From contig OX344758.2 in the NCBI GenBank assembly GCA_947034885.2, positions 23,153,067 through 23,217,066 of the forward strand: a DNA stretch of 64,000 bases, in the 5' to 3' direction. The position numbers and the translations under genes are program-made. Shown one piece after another: positions 45,933 to 58,246 of the stretch; positions within the stretch are counted from its first letter, which is position 1, and the number at the start of each line of letters is the position of its first letter. The notes beneath the pieces were generated by a model. That model was given only the letters and a program-made list of their open reading frames with translations, was not told the origin of the DNA and made no database searches. This stretch comes from Thuidium tamariscinum. Taxonomy: Eukaryota; Streptophyta; Bryopsida; Hypnales; Thuidiaceae.

Positions 45933-46881
45933 TCCCTAAAGGATCATACTTTTTTTTAGCAACATAGCGATTTTGGGCAGCTCACTACATATGGAGTTTT
46001 TTTTTTCTTTGAAATTTTCACACAATATATGCCTAAGGAGTAGCTTTAAGGTCGGACAATTTTCATGACTTTTGACTACATGGTTAAAAAGTTGTGACAT
46101 GATATGTTGTTTCCTTCATTCAGTGGGCAACCCGGGCAACAAAAAAAACTTCTTTAAAAATTACTTTTTTAAGAAATAAAAATTTGAAATTGGTTTCTTT
46201 GATTTTTATCTAAGATGAAAGCTTTGAATCATTCCATTTTGATTAGTGAGTCAAAAGTTATGAGAATTTTTAGTTTGAGGTAGTTTGCGGCTAGTTATAG
46301 AATCTCTATACTACAAAAAAAGTTTGAAATTCTTTATTTAATTCAATTTTTAATATTTTTGAAAAAAAACAAAAAAATGGATGTATATTGTTTAACAAAA
46401 CATTACAACCATTGGTATTGTCTTCTTTTAACTCTATAAATAAATTGTTAATAATTTAGTATTTTGGCTCATTTTCTACTTCTATCTACTTACTATTTTT
46501 TTCCTATATGTTGTAAAATTTCAAATGATATGAAAATTTTCAAGCATGTAGCAAACTTCACTTGAAGAATGAATCCAAAGAGTTGCAATTATTTTGGACA
46601 TTTTTCTATACAAATATGGGCTTCTGAAGTGCAACTGCCCAACTTTTTGCAGTGGTAAAAAAATGATTTTTGTCACTTCAAACACTAATATTTTGCAATC
46701 TACATGGCGGGAATTGCTGAAATTTCTGAAATTGTTATCACATCTTTTCAGAACTTGTGTTCTAAGAGATCCTATGGTCACTTTTGTCTAAAAATATTTT
46801 TTTCTTAAAATTTGGTAGTTGTCTAAGAAATGACAATTTTGAAACAATTTTGGTGAAAACATAGTAAAAAACCTTTAGGGG
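45933..46881 (+). mobile_element. TTAA-flanked CCC...GGG element (family B), copy 3
   Basis: Starts TCCCTAAAGG after TTAA (45929-45932) and ends CCTTTAGGGG before TTAA (46882-46885). 949 bp. Collinear with copy 2 and reverse complement of copy 1; the best-preserved single unit. 45594-45928 and 46886-47556 are AT-rich with no gene. A GGG/TTAA end also occurs near 47428. Confidence 0.7.
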
Positions 46882-47556
46882 TTAAATGAACAATGTGTCA
46901 CAATTTCAATTGTTGCATCATCATTTGCAAAAAAAGAATCATTGATGTGTTCTTGCTAAACATTAGTGATGTCCAAACATCTTTTCAATGAAACCTTGCA
47001 ACTTCCATTGGTTTAATATTTTAATAGGCTCAATTTAACATAATTTACAATATAAAACTACATGGTTTCAAATTTAGAAATGATCATCATAGGAATCACT
47101 TGATTGTCAATCAACCCTACTTATAGGATTTTTATGTACAAATCAACCAAACTTCTGAAAAGACAAAATATTTTTTGACAGAGAAAGGCAATATAGAGAA
47201 AAGCTACTTGTATATAGAAAGAAGTATAAATTTTCTGTTAAGCATTCCAATGTCTATATTCTTGACAATGAATAGAAGGCTTGCCATTCATTCAATGTAA
47301 TACTTTAGTGAATGTTGAAAAGACAACCTTTTTTATGACCAATTTTTTGAAATTGTAGTCAATGATCTTTCTATATAACGATATAAGCGAACCCGTGCCA
47401 AAATTCAAAAAATAATTATGGCAATTAAGGGTTAAACATCATGGAAGTTGGCATAGGACAATTCTAGTTCTTAGCATGGAAGTCTACCCTATAAAAAAGG
47501 CCCAACCCAACCCGGCCCATTTCTGCGTCCACTTGGCCTAGTGAAGGCTCCTTCTC

Positions 47557-47987
47557 TAAGGTAGAAGCAACCAAGTGTAATAGTAGTTATTATTTGATGT
47601 TAGAAAAAGAACCTAAATTCAAGTGCAAGTGGACCCAAAGAAAACATGTGATGTTTTAAAGTAAACAAGTGAGGTTCAAAGAAGTTGTCACTCTTTGAAG
47701 AAGTGGCCAATCATCAGCACGGGATCCAAAGTTAAAGAGTGTTGCTTTTTGGTGTTTTTGTGTCCACACTCATTGATGTTAGTCTAGTGTTCATAGTAGG
47801 TGTATCTATACATGAAATATTTGTTTTCAAAAATTCATACTATATTCATACAAGCTCCGAAAAATACAAAACCAATTTTGTTGGTTTCATGAACCATCTC
47901 CTAACCATCTCACATCATTTCATTTTGAAGCTACCCTGAAGATCTGTCAACCTAAAACAAGAGTTGCATGTCGGTGCTTCTACCTTA
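47557..47987. mobile_element. MITE, family F copy 1 (TAAGGTAGAAGC ends)
   Basis: Left end TAAGGTAGAAGCAACC, right end GTGCTTCTACCTTA; 431 bp. The interior matches 55318-55745 (AAAGAACC, GAAGTTGTCA, AGTGGCCAATCATC, TAGTCTAGTGT blocks). Confidence 0.7.
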
Positions 47988-48821
47988 ACCAGGAGGCGGC
48001 TTCTCCTGCACACATCTCTCCTGCGCGACCAACTGCCCTTGCCTCTCCCAGGTGGCCATACCCGTCCTTGCCAGTGCTGATTGCTGAATTGCAAATCCAC
48101 GTTCGCCATCTCCATCGCCACTAAGTTATTTCGGGGCTTGCCATCTGTGTCTTCCTCACTCCGCGCACCCCAGCACTAACTTATTGCCACTAAACGTTAC
48201 ACAACACTATTCTTGTCCCCAATTCCCTCAGAAGCCCCAAACCAAACCACCTCTTGCCTGCCTGCTGCCTTGCCAGTTCTGTCACCTGGCACTCTCCCTG
48301 ATCTGCAAATTTCGCCGTATTATGCTAGGCCTAAGTCGTACTCACTCGGGCGTGTGAGAGTCTGAGGCTCTGAGCTCGGCGAAACTCGTGTGCCATTTAG
48401 TTTACACATTCACCCGGGAAAAGGGCCTCGGGGTTTGAGCATGCTCCCACTTTGGGAAAGAGAGTTTTAGGGAGGGTTTTAGGTCTGACGATCTCTTGGG
48501 ATTGGTGACGCACCAGGTGTGAGAGACTTGGTGATGTAAGGCCATGAGCTGCTGCATGCGTGGAGATGCGGAATTGACAGAAAGACGAGGCGGAGTGTGT
48601 GGGTTTACCGACGATACGGGAACTGTCTCTTCCATTGTGTGGGCTTGCCGTTAGGTTAATTTCGTGAGAGTGGACAGGATAGATCGGGATGGTGGATTGT
48701 TTAATGATCAATTTGTAGGAATGAAGCAGGCGGGTGATTGTGTGCACTATAAACCTATGCAGTAGTTGGAGGATCGAGGTGTGAGAGTTAGGGTGAATTT
48801 AGGTTTTGGGGTTCGAGGGTC
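47988..48821 (+). promoter_or_regulatory. Promoter and 5' leader region of EXO84
   Basis: GC content rises toward the EXO84 start, as in the other gene fronts here. No separate gene recognised; minus-strand frames at 48397-48747 are taken as shadows. No specific control element is assigned. Confidence 0.4.
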
Positions 48822-51800
48822 ATGGCAATGGCGTCCTTGAAGCCGTCGATGAGGTCTCGGAAATGGGCCCCTCCGTCTAGGGCTCCACCTACCGGGAATG
48901 CGAGGTCCACGTACGACGCTTATCGCGACGAGCAGGACAAGACCTCCGGGAAGAAGGATACGGATCCCAAGAGCTTGGGGGATGCTTACAAGGGGCAATC
49001 CGTGGGCGAGAAGGTGAAGAACCGATTCATCCTTATTGTTTCCATCCCCTCTGAGTGCTGCCGTGTTTGTGATGCTCATTGGAATGTGTTTTGTGTCACT
49101 TTGAAACGAAGAGCTTAAGATCCAATGCGTCTCATTGACGTTGTGATAGGATTGCCTTGTGTTCCTCGGAATTTCATCTTGCATTACTTTCTGGGGTTAG
49201 GGGATTCTGAAGCATCCTGCGAAGATCTCGTCAACAATTGCGCAGTTTTTAGCTTTTTGCTCTGTTGTGAATTGTCGCAGTGGATCCTTCCGTGGTATGG
49301 GAATGAGACATTCGATTTACACAGGTGATTTGCAGCATCTTATCGTGAAAGTTCATAACAATCTTGAAATCAGCTCCCCACAACTTTGCCCCATGTGCTA
49401 TTCAAGGGAAAAATCAGGGTTGTCCAAGATTCAGTGGTCATTTGACATTTACTTCCTCCGTTACTATTTTGAGTTACCATTTGAATGCAACCTTCCTCAC
49501 ACATGAGTTCTAAAGTTGCAGACTTGGAATGCATACCGCATGGTTATAAATTGCACAGTATAGGGGCATTATGGCTGTTGACATCACTAGTCCTCACGTT
49601 TTGTACAGATCGGTTAGTCATTAGTGTTACAGTAATAAGGGTGCTAGCCCAACACTACTCAAGAATGTTATATTGGAATTACTCAAGTTATGTTTTTGCC
49701 CTGATTGATAGGGTATGCGGAGAATATGTGAGGAGCTCATGGACTTCCAGAAAGTACATCAAGATGAGATGCGCAAAATCGTCTTCCAAAACTACTCTAT
49801 ATTTATCAAGTATGAGATACTTTTTCCTCTCTGCTGGATCATGGAATAGTAGAAGTTTTCGTTTTGGATGTCTCAGTTTGGGCTAGGACTGCGGCACATG
49901 GTCTTGGACATGGAAATGCAGTATCCTGGAGCAATTCTAGCGCCGTGTCTGGAAACTGGTGTAAGTGGGCAGAAATTCACTCTCGAGAAATCCAAAGGGT
50001 TAAATAGCTGGTCTTCCAACGCATTTTAAGATACTGTAATATCCTCGACTTGACTTCTTTTCTGAATGGGGTTGTAGGTCCCACGCATGCAACTCGGGAC
50101 TGAAACGTAGGGACAGATTTCTTTTAGCACCACAGGCGTTGCTAAGAAACATTTGAACCCTTGCTGTGGTCTATTGCTCGTTTTTTGTCCGAAGTTAAAC
50201 ACTTGGAGCCTAACTTCATTTCCATCGTTTGTGTGTTTAAAGTGTGGGTTCAAAGGAGAATGACATACTGTTACTTATTGGATAATAGTGCATGTCAAAT
50301 GTGGCAATATTTCGGTACTCCCTATTGACATGGTTGTCTGTTTGCTCCTAAAGGACCTCGAAAGAGATTTCAGATTTAGAAGAAGAGATCATGGCAATGA
50401 ACAGTATGCTGCAATCCCAAGCAGCTCTGATCCGTACCATAGCCGAAAGTGGAGCTTCTTTACCGATCGGCGTCTCTGGGAGTGCTCTTGAAAAGGATTA
50501 TTACAAGGAGGATGTAATTCCCTCAGAGGCTGTGAAGCGTACCGATCTTCTTCCTGATACATTGGATGTGCTCCTGGCAGAACGGAAGGTGGACGAGGCT
50601 CTTGTTTTGCTTGATGAAGGTGAGGGTTTAGTGGCAAACTTCCGTGATGGAAATGGAGCTGAGGGCTTGAGTGACGAGCTTGTAATGCACTTAGAAGAGG
50701 CTCTGGCTGAAAGGAAAGCAGGTTTGGCTGCCTATTTAGCCGAAGCAGTGCAACAACCCACTGTCAGAGGCTTGGAGCTGAGGTCTGCAATATCTGCTTT
50801 AGATAGACTAGGTGATGGTTCTCGTGCACACACACTCTTATTGCACTCCCATGAAGAGAGGTTGAAGCACAATATGAATGCACTGCGACAGAGTGGAGCC
50901 TCATATGGGGGTATTTACACAACTGCCGTTTCTCAGTTGGTCTTTTCTGCCATCGCTCAGGTGTGCACCACATCGTTATTTAATATTTTCTGCTGGAACT
51001 TCAACGTTAGCTGATTAGGACCAAAATGGCCGAAATTGGGACTCATGATTGTTTTAGCAGTTTAGAGGAGGTCACATGGAGACTCTTTTTTCTCTGATTT
51101 TATTTTAGTTTTTAGTCATGGAATTTGCGGCCCTAATTCTGGTGTTCTAAAGTATGTCTCGTCTGGTGTATTGATTTTTCACAGTGAATTGGTTAATATT
51201 TCAAAACCGTTGAACTCTTGGTCTTTTTAGGGGGTTAGGTTTCTCTTCGCTGGGTCGTCCTTTTATCTCACGGGCCTCGCATTGTGATTGCAGGCGTCAA
51301 GAGATTCAGTGGCAGTGTTTGGTGAGGTACCCTCCTACGCTTCCGAGCTAGTCCTGTGGGCCGGCGAGGTTACTGAAACATGTGCCTCTGTTATCAAACG
51401 GAATGTGTTGCTGTCAGCTGCTGCAGCTGGGGGTCTGCGAGCAGCTGTGGAATGTGTCCAAATTGCGCTGGGGCACTGCGCGTTATTGGAAGAACGAGGT
51501 TTGACACTGTGTCCAGCACTCTCGAAGCTCATCCGACCGAGCGTAGAACAGGCCTTGAAGGCGAATTTGACCAGCATAATGGAGAGCGTGAGTTCATTGG
51601 CAGCAGCTGACAGTTGGACCCTGGATACTCAACTGGGCCCACGGGGAGCTGTGTCAGGTCTAAGGCTTTCCAATAGTGGCCATCGCTTCCTTTTCTTGGT
51701 GCAGGTGCGTGTACTCATCATCGTCTCTCTATAATCCCATTCTACCTATTGTGATTACACCATTCTACTCAGTGTCATTCATGATTTAATGTGCCACCAG

Positions 51801-54074
51801 AATATTGAGTCATACAGTAAATGAATCTCTTTTTGGTTAATTACTTCACTTGGTTTACCCTTGGGATCCCGACCACCATCAATCATTTATAGAGAAGAAG
51901 AGAAGCTTTCCAGTGAATAGTTAGCCAATCAACAAGTCAGTCAATGAACCCACTCAATATTCTTTTGCTAATGGTGTTCTAATCTTATCCATCTACATGG
52001 TTTTCAAATTTACAGTTGACGTATAAAATGTTTATCAATAATAAATAGAATAAACGGTGCAGTTGTACCGATAAGTGATCCCATTTATATATGTTAAACC
52101 GCAGTTCCTGTGAAGTTGTGATGATTTTTGGCGTGTGTTGCCAATCTATATAGGACTTTCTTGAAGACATGCCAGCTCTTGTTAGCATTCAGTTGGGTGC
52201 AGCTGCATTGGAGGGCGTATCTGGTATTTTCGAGGAATATATTGGCACGTTGATTAGGGCGCTACCTGGTCAAGAGGGCGAAGAGGGGGACAGCAAAAGG
52301 AAGGTTAGTTTCTCGATTGGTTATGCATGCACGGTGGGTCTGCACCAGTTGACACCTCATAGACTAGTATCTTAGCTTCTAAAGGACCAAGAAACCCAAT
52401 GCAATTCACTGATTCTGGTGATTTAGAATTTGTTCCTATCTAAACTATATCTTTATCAATATGATCAATTGAACTAGACCTTTTTGAACCTTGAGTCCTC
52501 GATCGTTTAGGGGTTGCGATGCTCAAGTGGGTTCATAGGCTGTTCTTTTCATGGCTGTGGTTGTACCAAGGATAGAATCTGCTTCAATTATCTCACAGGC
52601 GTCTTTCATTGGGTTCCTTTCTTCTGCAGGTTCGAGTGGCAGCCAGTGAGGAACAGCAGCTTTCACTACTTGGAAACGCTGCAACTCTCACTGATGAGCT
52701 GGTGGCAATCGCAGCTTCCAAACTTTTGCCAGCTGACAAAGTCTTCGGTGGGGAACTCAAGGCTCCGCGCGGCCCAGCAGCAACAGTGCGTTCACCCGAG
52801 CTCAAAGACTTGCAGCGGCAGCTGCAGAATCATGTTGAAAAACTTAAATTTTATTTATGCAATGAAATAATTATTGGATTATGCTATGATGAATACGGGA
52901 GCAAACTAAATGCCACCACATATTTTCAGATTGATTCTGAACAACCTAATTGGCAGGATGATCCGCTGCCCACAACACTTTTTCAGGTGCGCTTTCTGTC
53001 TTTTCCTTTTGTAGCACTTCTTTTTGATGTGCTATTTAAGTTAGAGGATACTCTGTCCGTCTAATTATACAGTTCAATCAATATATAAGAGTATGCCTTC
53101 ATTGGGAGATCACTACGGATTGTAGAGCCAAATTCTCTTGAGATCAAATTTGTATCACTACCTTCTTATGCCATCGTTCAAAAGGGGTGGGGGTGAGGAG
53201 AGGTTGTAGACTGTTGTTGAGTGAAAATGGGGTTGTAGACCGTTTTCATTCAAGGCCATAATATTCAGCCAGCCCATGCTTACACCACTGCTAATTGAAG
53301 GCTAACGGAATGCATGAAAAGATGAGGTGTTGTTTGGAATAGAAATCAATTTTGGATACAGGATAGGTCACTCAATTTGGCATTTTCTACCTCACATCTT
53401 TGCTTTTCACTCAATACTGCCTCTGATATACGATCTGGTGTGGCAGTCTGTATTTCACAAGTTATTTTCTATCCAACAAATAGCTGCAAGCGTCTTAGTT
53501 GGGAAGGACAGGGTCACGCAGCTGTTGCTGAGACGTCTTACTGAAACTTTTGTTAAAGATTTGAGTACAAACCCAGAGCTTTGGGGTTTGATTGAGGAGG
53601 AGCCAGGGTCCTTGGGTCCTCTTGGCTTGCAACAGTTCATTCTAGATATGGAGTTTCTTGCTCTTGTCGCAAAGAATATGGGATTTCTTTGGAAGACTGT
53701 GTCTCAAGATATCTCTCAGGAAGAAGAGCGAATGAAGGAAATGTACATTGTTGGTGGAGCTGATCTTGACAGGTCTGTTCTCGTGCTGTCTCTTTATTGT
53801 TGGTGTGAAGTATCTGCTCGATTTGGGAGTTGCATATTACTAGGTTGCTGCAGATACTAAGACGTCTCATTTTTCTATTTGTTTTATTCCTCCATGGAGC
53901 TAATTTCATTCCTGTGGTGTACGATGCAGTGGTTTGCCTGATCCTGGATGGCTACAGATGAGCGTCTACAATAACTTCAACAACCTGATCGATCAGTGGA
54001 AAGGAAACAATGGGTTTGCAACACGGGATTTTAGTGATGCTCAATCTGTGTCATCATCAATGCGCTCGGAATGA
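48822..54074 (+). CDS. EXO84: Exocyst complex component EXO84
   Basis: Subunit of the octameric exocyst, which tethers secretory vesicles to the plasma membrane. Eight exons: 48822-49013, 49712-49809, 50354-50960, 51294-51704, 52154-52303, 52630-52986, 53447-53772, 53930-54074. All splice sites are GT-AG and phases join into 761 residues; Arabidopsis EXO84B has 752. Landmarks are: the N-terminal helix FIKTSKEISDLEEEI (about residues 94-108); LDVLLAERKVDEAL; RSAISALDRLGDGSRAHTLLL; the highly conserved SYGGIYTTAVSQLVFSAIAQ; SAAAAGGLRAAVECVQIALGHC; the C-terminal HRFLFLVQDFLEDMPAL, RLTETFVKDL, PGSLGPLGLQQFILDME; and the tail AQSVSSSMRSE. The first 64 residues are basic and poorly conserved. ATG 48822 is the first in-frame start. 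Introns 3 and 5 carry small TTAA-type MITEs. Confidence 0.95.
51014..51234. mobile_element. Probable TTAA-type MITE in EXO84 intron 3
   Basis: The left side carries TTAGGACCAAAATGG and the right side CTTGGTCTTTTTAGGGGG followed by TTAG. The right end fits the family B consensus; the left end is decayed. Confidence 0.35.
52376..52513. mobile_element. Short TTAA-type MITE in EXO84 intron 5
   Basis: Left CTTCTAAAGGACCAAG after TTAG, right GTCCTCGATCGTTTAGGGG before TTGC; 138 bp. Same terminal consensus as 43379-43599, with diverged target bases. Confidence 0.5.
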
Positions 54075-55317
54075 GATGGTGGAAACTCCCCAGCTATTTA
54101 CTCTTGGGAATCAAACCAACTCTCATGGGTTTCAAGGAAACAAGATCTTTCTTGATGGTATCCTTACACGATTCTGCAGATGAAGTTAAAAACTTAATCT
54201 CGTTATTTCATCATTGGCATTGAGTGCATGATATCGAAGCAGTGGACCCAGAGATGCAATATCTTGCTCTTGCTGGAAGGACAAGGTACTAGAGCTGAAC
54301 TCCATATCTGGCCACTCCGTCTCCAACAGAGGCTAAGGTGCCAGATATTCTCTGTTTCTCATGGTGGTGAATTATTTATCTTTCACCCCTGGAACGAGTA
54401 AGGTATTTGTAGATGGTTGAGTGTTTAGTGGTAGACTTGATCTTGGTATCAAATTGTGGAGGTATTTTTGGCAACCTGGTTGAGGATTTCTGGGAAGTTC
54501 CATCAGGGCATATGGTAGCCACATCGACTGTCGCAGGCTGCGAGGAGTATCAGGTGAACTCTACGGTACTCTACCTCTCTCCCTGAACTAGAAATCGTTC
54601 AACACAGTTTTTTTGCAAGTAGACAGTATTGGCTCCTGCAGAGATCCCAAATTGGATTGCTTCCCGAAGTTATTTTCCGTTTCTAGCCTTAATGGGGTGC
54701 ATCATCGTTTTCTTTCTCTGTTTGTTTTGTCGCAGGTGACTTGAAGAAATAAACGCACTCCCACGAGGCCCCACTCCTGCATATGATCCTGGAGAAGTTT
54801 GCTAGTTTCTAGCAACTCATATAATTCGGAGGGCTGGAGTGGGTGGGACTGTTTTGTTTGCAGAGCCTTAAGGTTCTGCATTTCCTGTAGAAGGCAACCA
54901 CTTTCTGGTGTGGCAGCCCATATGAACCACATATTCTCCTCTGCACTTGGTAAATGTGCATTTGTGTGCATACAATGCGTCTGAATCTGTGTTTAGTTAG
55001 TTTCCCTTCGTTGTTACAGGCAATCCTTTGGAAAGGAAGGAAGCGTTTGCCTGCTTGGAGTACATTGAAGTAAGGCCCTATTTGATTTGATTTGGATGTG
55101 CACCCTTATACTGGGGCCACACATTTGTTTATTGACCTGAACTGATTTTGAGCGGCAATGTGGCCCCACATACCGATGGTAAGTAGAGTGGTAGGCTAAT
55201 GTGCATTTTGTAAAATATCAAAAACTATGAATCATTTTATAAAACACAGATGGAATCTGACAGTTGTGATGCACGTTTCTCATGGCCAGAATTGCTGCAG
55301 CAAGTTGTAAGGTAGAG
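54075..55317. other. EXO84 3' flank and intergenic DNA with a small hairpin
   Basis: 54075 to about 54800 probably contains the EXO84 3' untranslated region. At about 55111-55172 TGGGGCCACA and TGTGGCCCCA form a 10-bp perfect stem around about 40 bp. No gene recognised. Confidence 0.35.
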
Positions 55318-55745
55318 CGCACCCATTCAAATGGAATACTAATCCTTCACGGACACCTAGAAAAGGACACCTAGAAAAGAACCAAAATCCAAATGCAAGT
55401 GACTTTAAAGATGATGTAGGGTTCTAAAGTAGACAAATGAGGTTCCAAGAAGTTGTCATTCTTCCAAAAAGTGGCCAATCATCTACATAGGATCCAAGGT
55501 TAAAGTGTGTTGCTTTTGGGTGTTTTTGTGCCTACTTTGGTGATAGTCTAGTGTCTGCAGTAGGTGCATCTATACAATTGATTTCAAAAATTCATGTTAA
55601 ACTCATGTAAGCTTGGAATAATATGAAACTATTTTTCTTCATCTCCTACACCATTTCCTAACCAATGTACATTATTTTTCCCTTTATGCACCCTTGTGAT
55701 TAAGAGATCTAGGGTAAGTGTCCTATCTAGATGCTTCTACTTCAT
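55318..55745. mobile_element. MITE, family F copy 2
   Basis: Left end TAAGGTAGAGCGCACC, right end GATGCTTCTACTTCA (diverged). Interior collinear with 47557-47987. About 428 bp. Confidence 0.6.
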
Positions 55746-56517
55746 AATAGAATACAATGTAGGTTTTGATTGATTGGGACCAAAGTCTAGGCAATTTTGT
55801 CCAAAAATAAGTAGATTTCTTTAGGGTTGGCTTCCTTATGAGCCGGTAGTATGTGAAGTCTATCAATTAGCAGTAAAATGGAGCCTCCACAAAGTTTGAT
55901 CTTCTATTCCACCGGTGTCTATAATCGATTAGTAGGCTTTTCTAGCCACTGGTTCATATGGAAGCCAACCTTTATAATAAAACACCAATGTGTGCAATAC
56001 TAATCTATATAAATCACCCTATTTTGAAATAGTATGAAATATTAAACTCTAATTTTTTCTACAGTGGTAGTATTGTTTTAATTTTCCAATAACCTATTTT
56101 TTAAAGAATGTTATTTTTTTTCCCTTCAATTATAGGATAAATTTCTTTAATCCTTAAAAGACTAGCTCCATTGTCATATGCTCAAACTTAAATTTTGAGT
56201 TCAATTTTAGCCTTTTCACTCCTAGAGTCCCACATTTCTTGTGGATGACTCTTGAATTTATGGATTGGTACGTCAAATCTCAATTTTTGACAAGATTTTT
56301 TTTAACCTCTTTTCCAAATAGAAAAATTAAATAACTTTTGGAGAATATAACTTGTATTCCAATTGATGCGTAAGAGGAAAAGTTATGCCACAACAAGCCA
56401 TAGACAAGCACAGTGAAAGAAGTTCTAAAAACTACATTGATACATTTAGACTTTTGAACCTATTTTTAGAAGGAGCTTTGCTTGGGCAATTTTGGAAGTC
56501 TTTTCTAATCCTAACTG
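55746..56517. other. AT-rich intergenic, nothing recognised
   Basis: A TTAA/TCCTTAAAAGAC motif near 56150 resembles a TTAA-type element end but no partner end was found. No gene. Confidence 0.3.
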
Positions 56518-56847
56518 TAAGGTAGAAGGCTCTTAAATGGAACGGGTTCTAAAATGGTGCCCTATCTTAAATGTACAGCTGTTGTACATGTTGCTTTTTC
56601 ATAGCCTTCAATAGTGTACTAACAATGTACATTGTAGCTAGGGCACCATTTTACAGCCCTATGCCCTTTCAACTTCAAAATTTAATAACTAATTCAAAAA
56701 AGCTCAGAAAAATATGAAATAACTTGGGTTAGATGTCAATTCTACTTGTTTTTCAAGGAAAATTTACTGAAAATATTTCTTGAGGTTTTACCTCCCTGAA
56801 ATTCTGTTTCAGTCCTTAGATGGTCCAATATAGGACCTCTTACCTTA
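56518..56847. mobile_element. MITE, family D copy 3
   Basis: Left end TAAGGTAGAAGGCTCTTAAA, right end TATAGGACCTCTTACCTTA; 330 bp. The interior (ACTAATTCAAAAAAGCTC, TTGGGTTAGATGTCAATTC, TCCTTAGATGGTCC) matches D1 and D2. Confidence 0.7.
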
Positions 56848-58246
56848 AGGGATAACCCAATTGCATGCCGATCTACTTCTGTTTTGAATCTTTCAAACCC
56901 TTTTAATGTTGGATGAATGGATACATGCATGCAATTGGGGGAAGGGGCCCCAATTACTAGGCAGTGGGCATGCATATCTTCTACAAAATCAGTTGTGGGT
57001 CGAAGATTTGCTCCATTTCCTGAGAAAGGGGGAGATCCTGTGGGCTCCTCATGGATCACCTAAACCCGTCCGGTGCACTGGGAGTGTGCCCGGCACACCT
57101 CACCCCCCGTCCGGGCCCTCCTCTGATGCCACTCGTCCAAGCTCGCTGCGTCCCCAACGCCCGCCCAGCGCTCGATTTGCTCGCCACATGGAAACGCAGT
57201 CACGCTTTGCTCGCGCCGCATTTCCATCTCCCAATTCCCGCACCTGCTCTTTCCGATCTCCGCCCTCCGCTGCCTGCACGACTCAACTACCTCGCACGAC
57301 TTCCTTCGCCAGATTTTTTCCGCGAAGTGCCCCGCATGTAGCACCGATCACTCGTTCTCTTCTCTAGCTTCTCTAGCTGCTTCTCATCACTCCGCGGCTT
57401 TTTCTAGTGGCCCAAGAAGCAGCGCGGATGATGGGATAAGACCGCAGATTCATGTTCAAAGATCCCTTTCCAGCACCACCTCAGGTTGGGATCCACTCAC
57501 AGCGTTTCGTCTTACAAGGAAAGCTTACCATTTGTTTCCCGTTCCAGGGCGTAATCAATTGGCCAGTTCCTGTTGGACCCTCAAGCTTCGTGACAGATAG
57601 TTCGTACAGTGGAAATTGTGTCGCATGCAATAATTCTTTGGGGTTGAGAACGATTGATGCTGCATTTTCAAGGTGTTTGGGGGCATCAGAAGCTCACTGT
57701 CTGCTTGATGTCTTAGTTAGTTAGTGTCAAACCTCGTTTGGAAGATCGAGAATGTGGTTTGGTTAAAGTATTGCGGAAACCCGGGTACTTTTTCTTAGAG
57801 AAATAGGGGCGTTTCGCTCTCTGTTGTTTTAGCATAGGGCTCCTTTTTAGATATTTTGAACTAGAAACAGGCAACGACTGGTCGGTGTTCTCTCGAGCGA
57901 AATATCAGCAGTATTTGCTGCCAGAATTGCAACTCTCTAGATCAGCATTTGAGAGTGAGGTCGCTGCGCTGTGGATTTGCGGTTTTCCTTGTCGAGCAGA
58001 TATTTGGAGGAGTTGCCGGTCGACGTTGTGCCTCTTGCGAACTCGTACTAAATACTTCAATTTGTCGACACTTTCCTTTGTGAGGGGTTGTAGAGCGATC
58101 TGCTTTGATTGTTGTGGGTAAACCAGTTGGGGTCTTCGTCGTCATCACTATTTCTAATTGCTTCAGCTGTTGGGCGCCTCCAAGTGTTGGTTTTTCAACT
58201 TTTCCGGAGGCCATCGGAAGTTCAAAGAGGGGCGAAGGAGCGGACG
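56848..58246 (+). promoter_or_regulatory. GC-rich 5' region of the pyruvate-kinase-like gene
   Basis: 57060-57420 is C-rich on the plus strand with overlapping open frames on both strands, typical of a plant promoter or 5' leader rather than a coding exon. 57450-58240 is less biased and may hold leader exons and introns. I recognise no separate protein. Confidence 0.35.

Noticed and set aside
48397-49184. Minus-strand frames of 116 and 145 codons
   Set aside because: They are antisense to the EXO84 leader and first exon and show no recognisable protein.
50341-50356. CTCCTAAAGGACC at the EXO84 exon 3 acceptor as a TTAA-element end
   Set aside because: The exon sequence that follows is conserved EXO84 coding sequence, so the resemblance is best explained by chance.
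50391-51014. Initial thought that the 48.8-54 kb gene was a conserved oligomeric Golgi (COG) subunit
   Set aside because: The segments SYGGIYTTAVSQLVFSAIAQ, AAAGGLRAAVECVQIALGHC and the AQSVSS tail are those of plant EXO84, and the full eight-exon model matches EXO84 from end to end.
57051-57367. Overlapping open frames in the C-rich tract
   Set aside because: Open on both strands because of base composition; peptides show no conserved motif and the position fits a promoter or leader of the PK-like gene.
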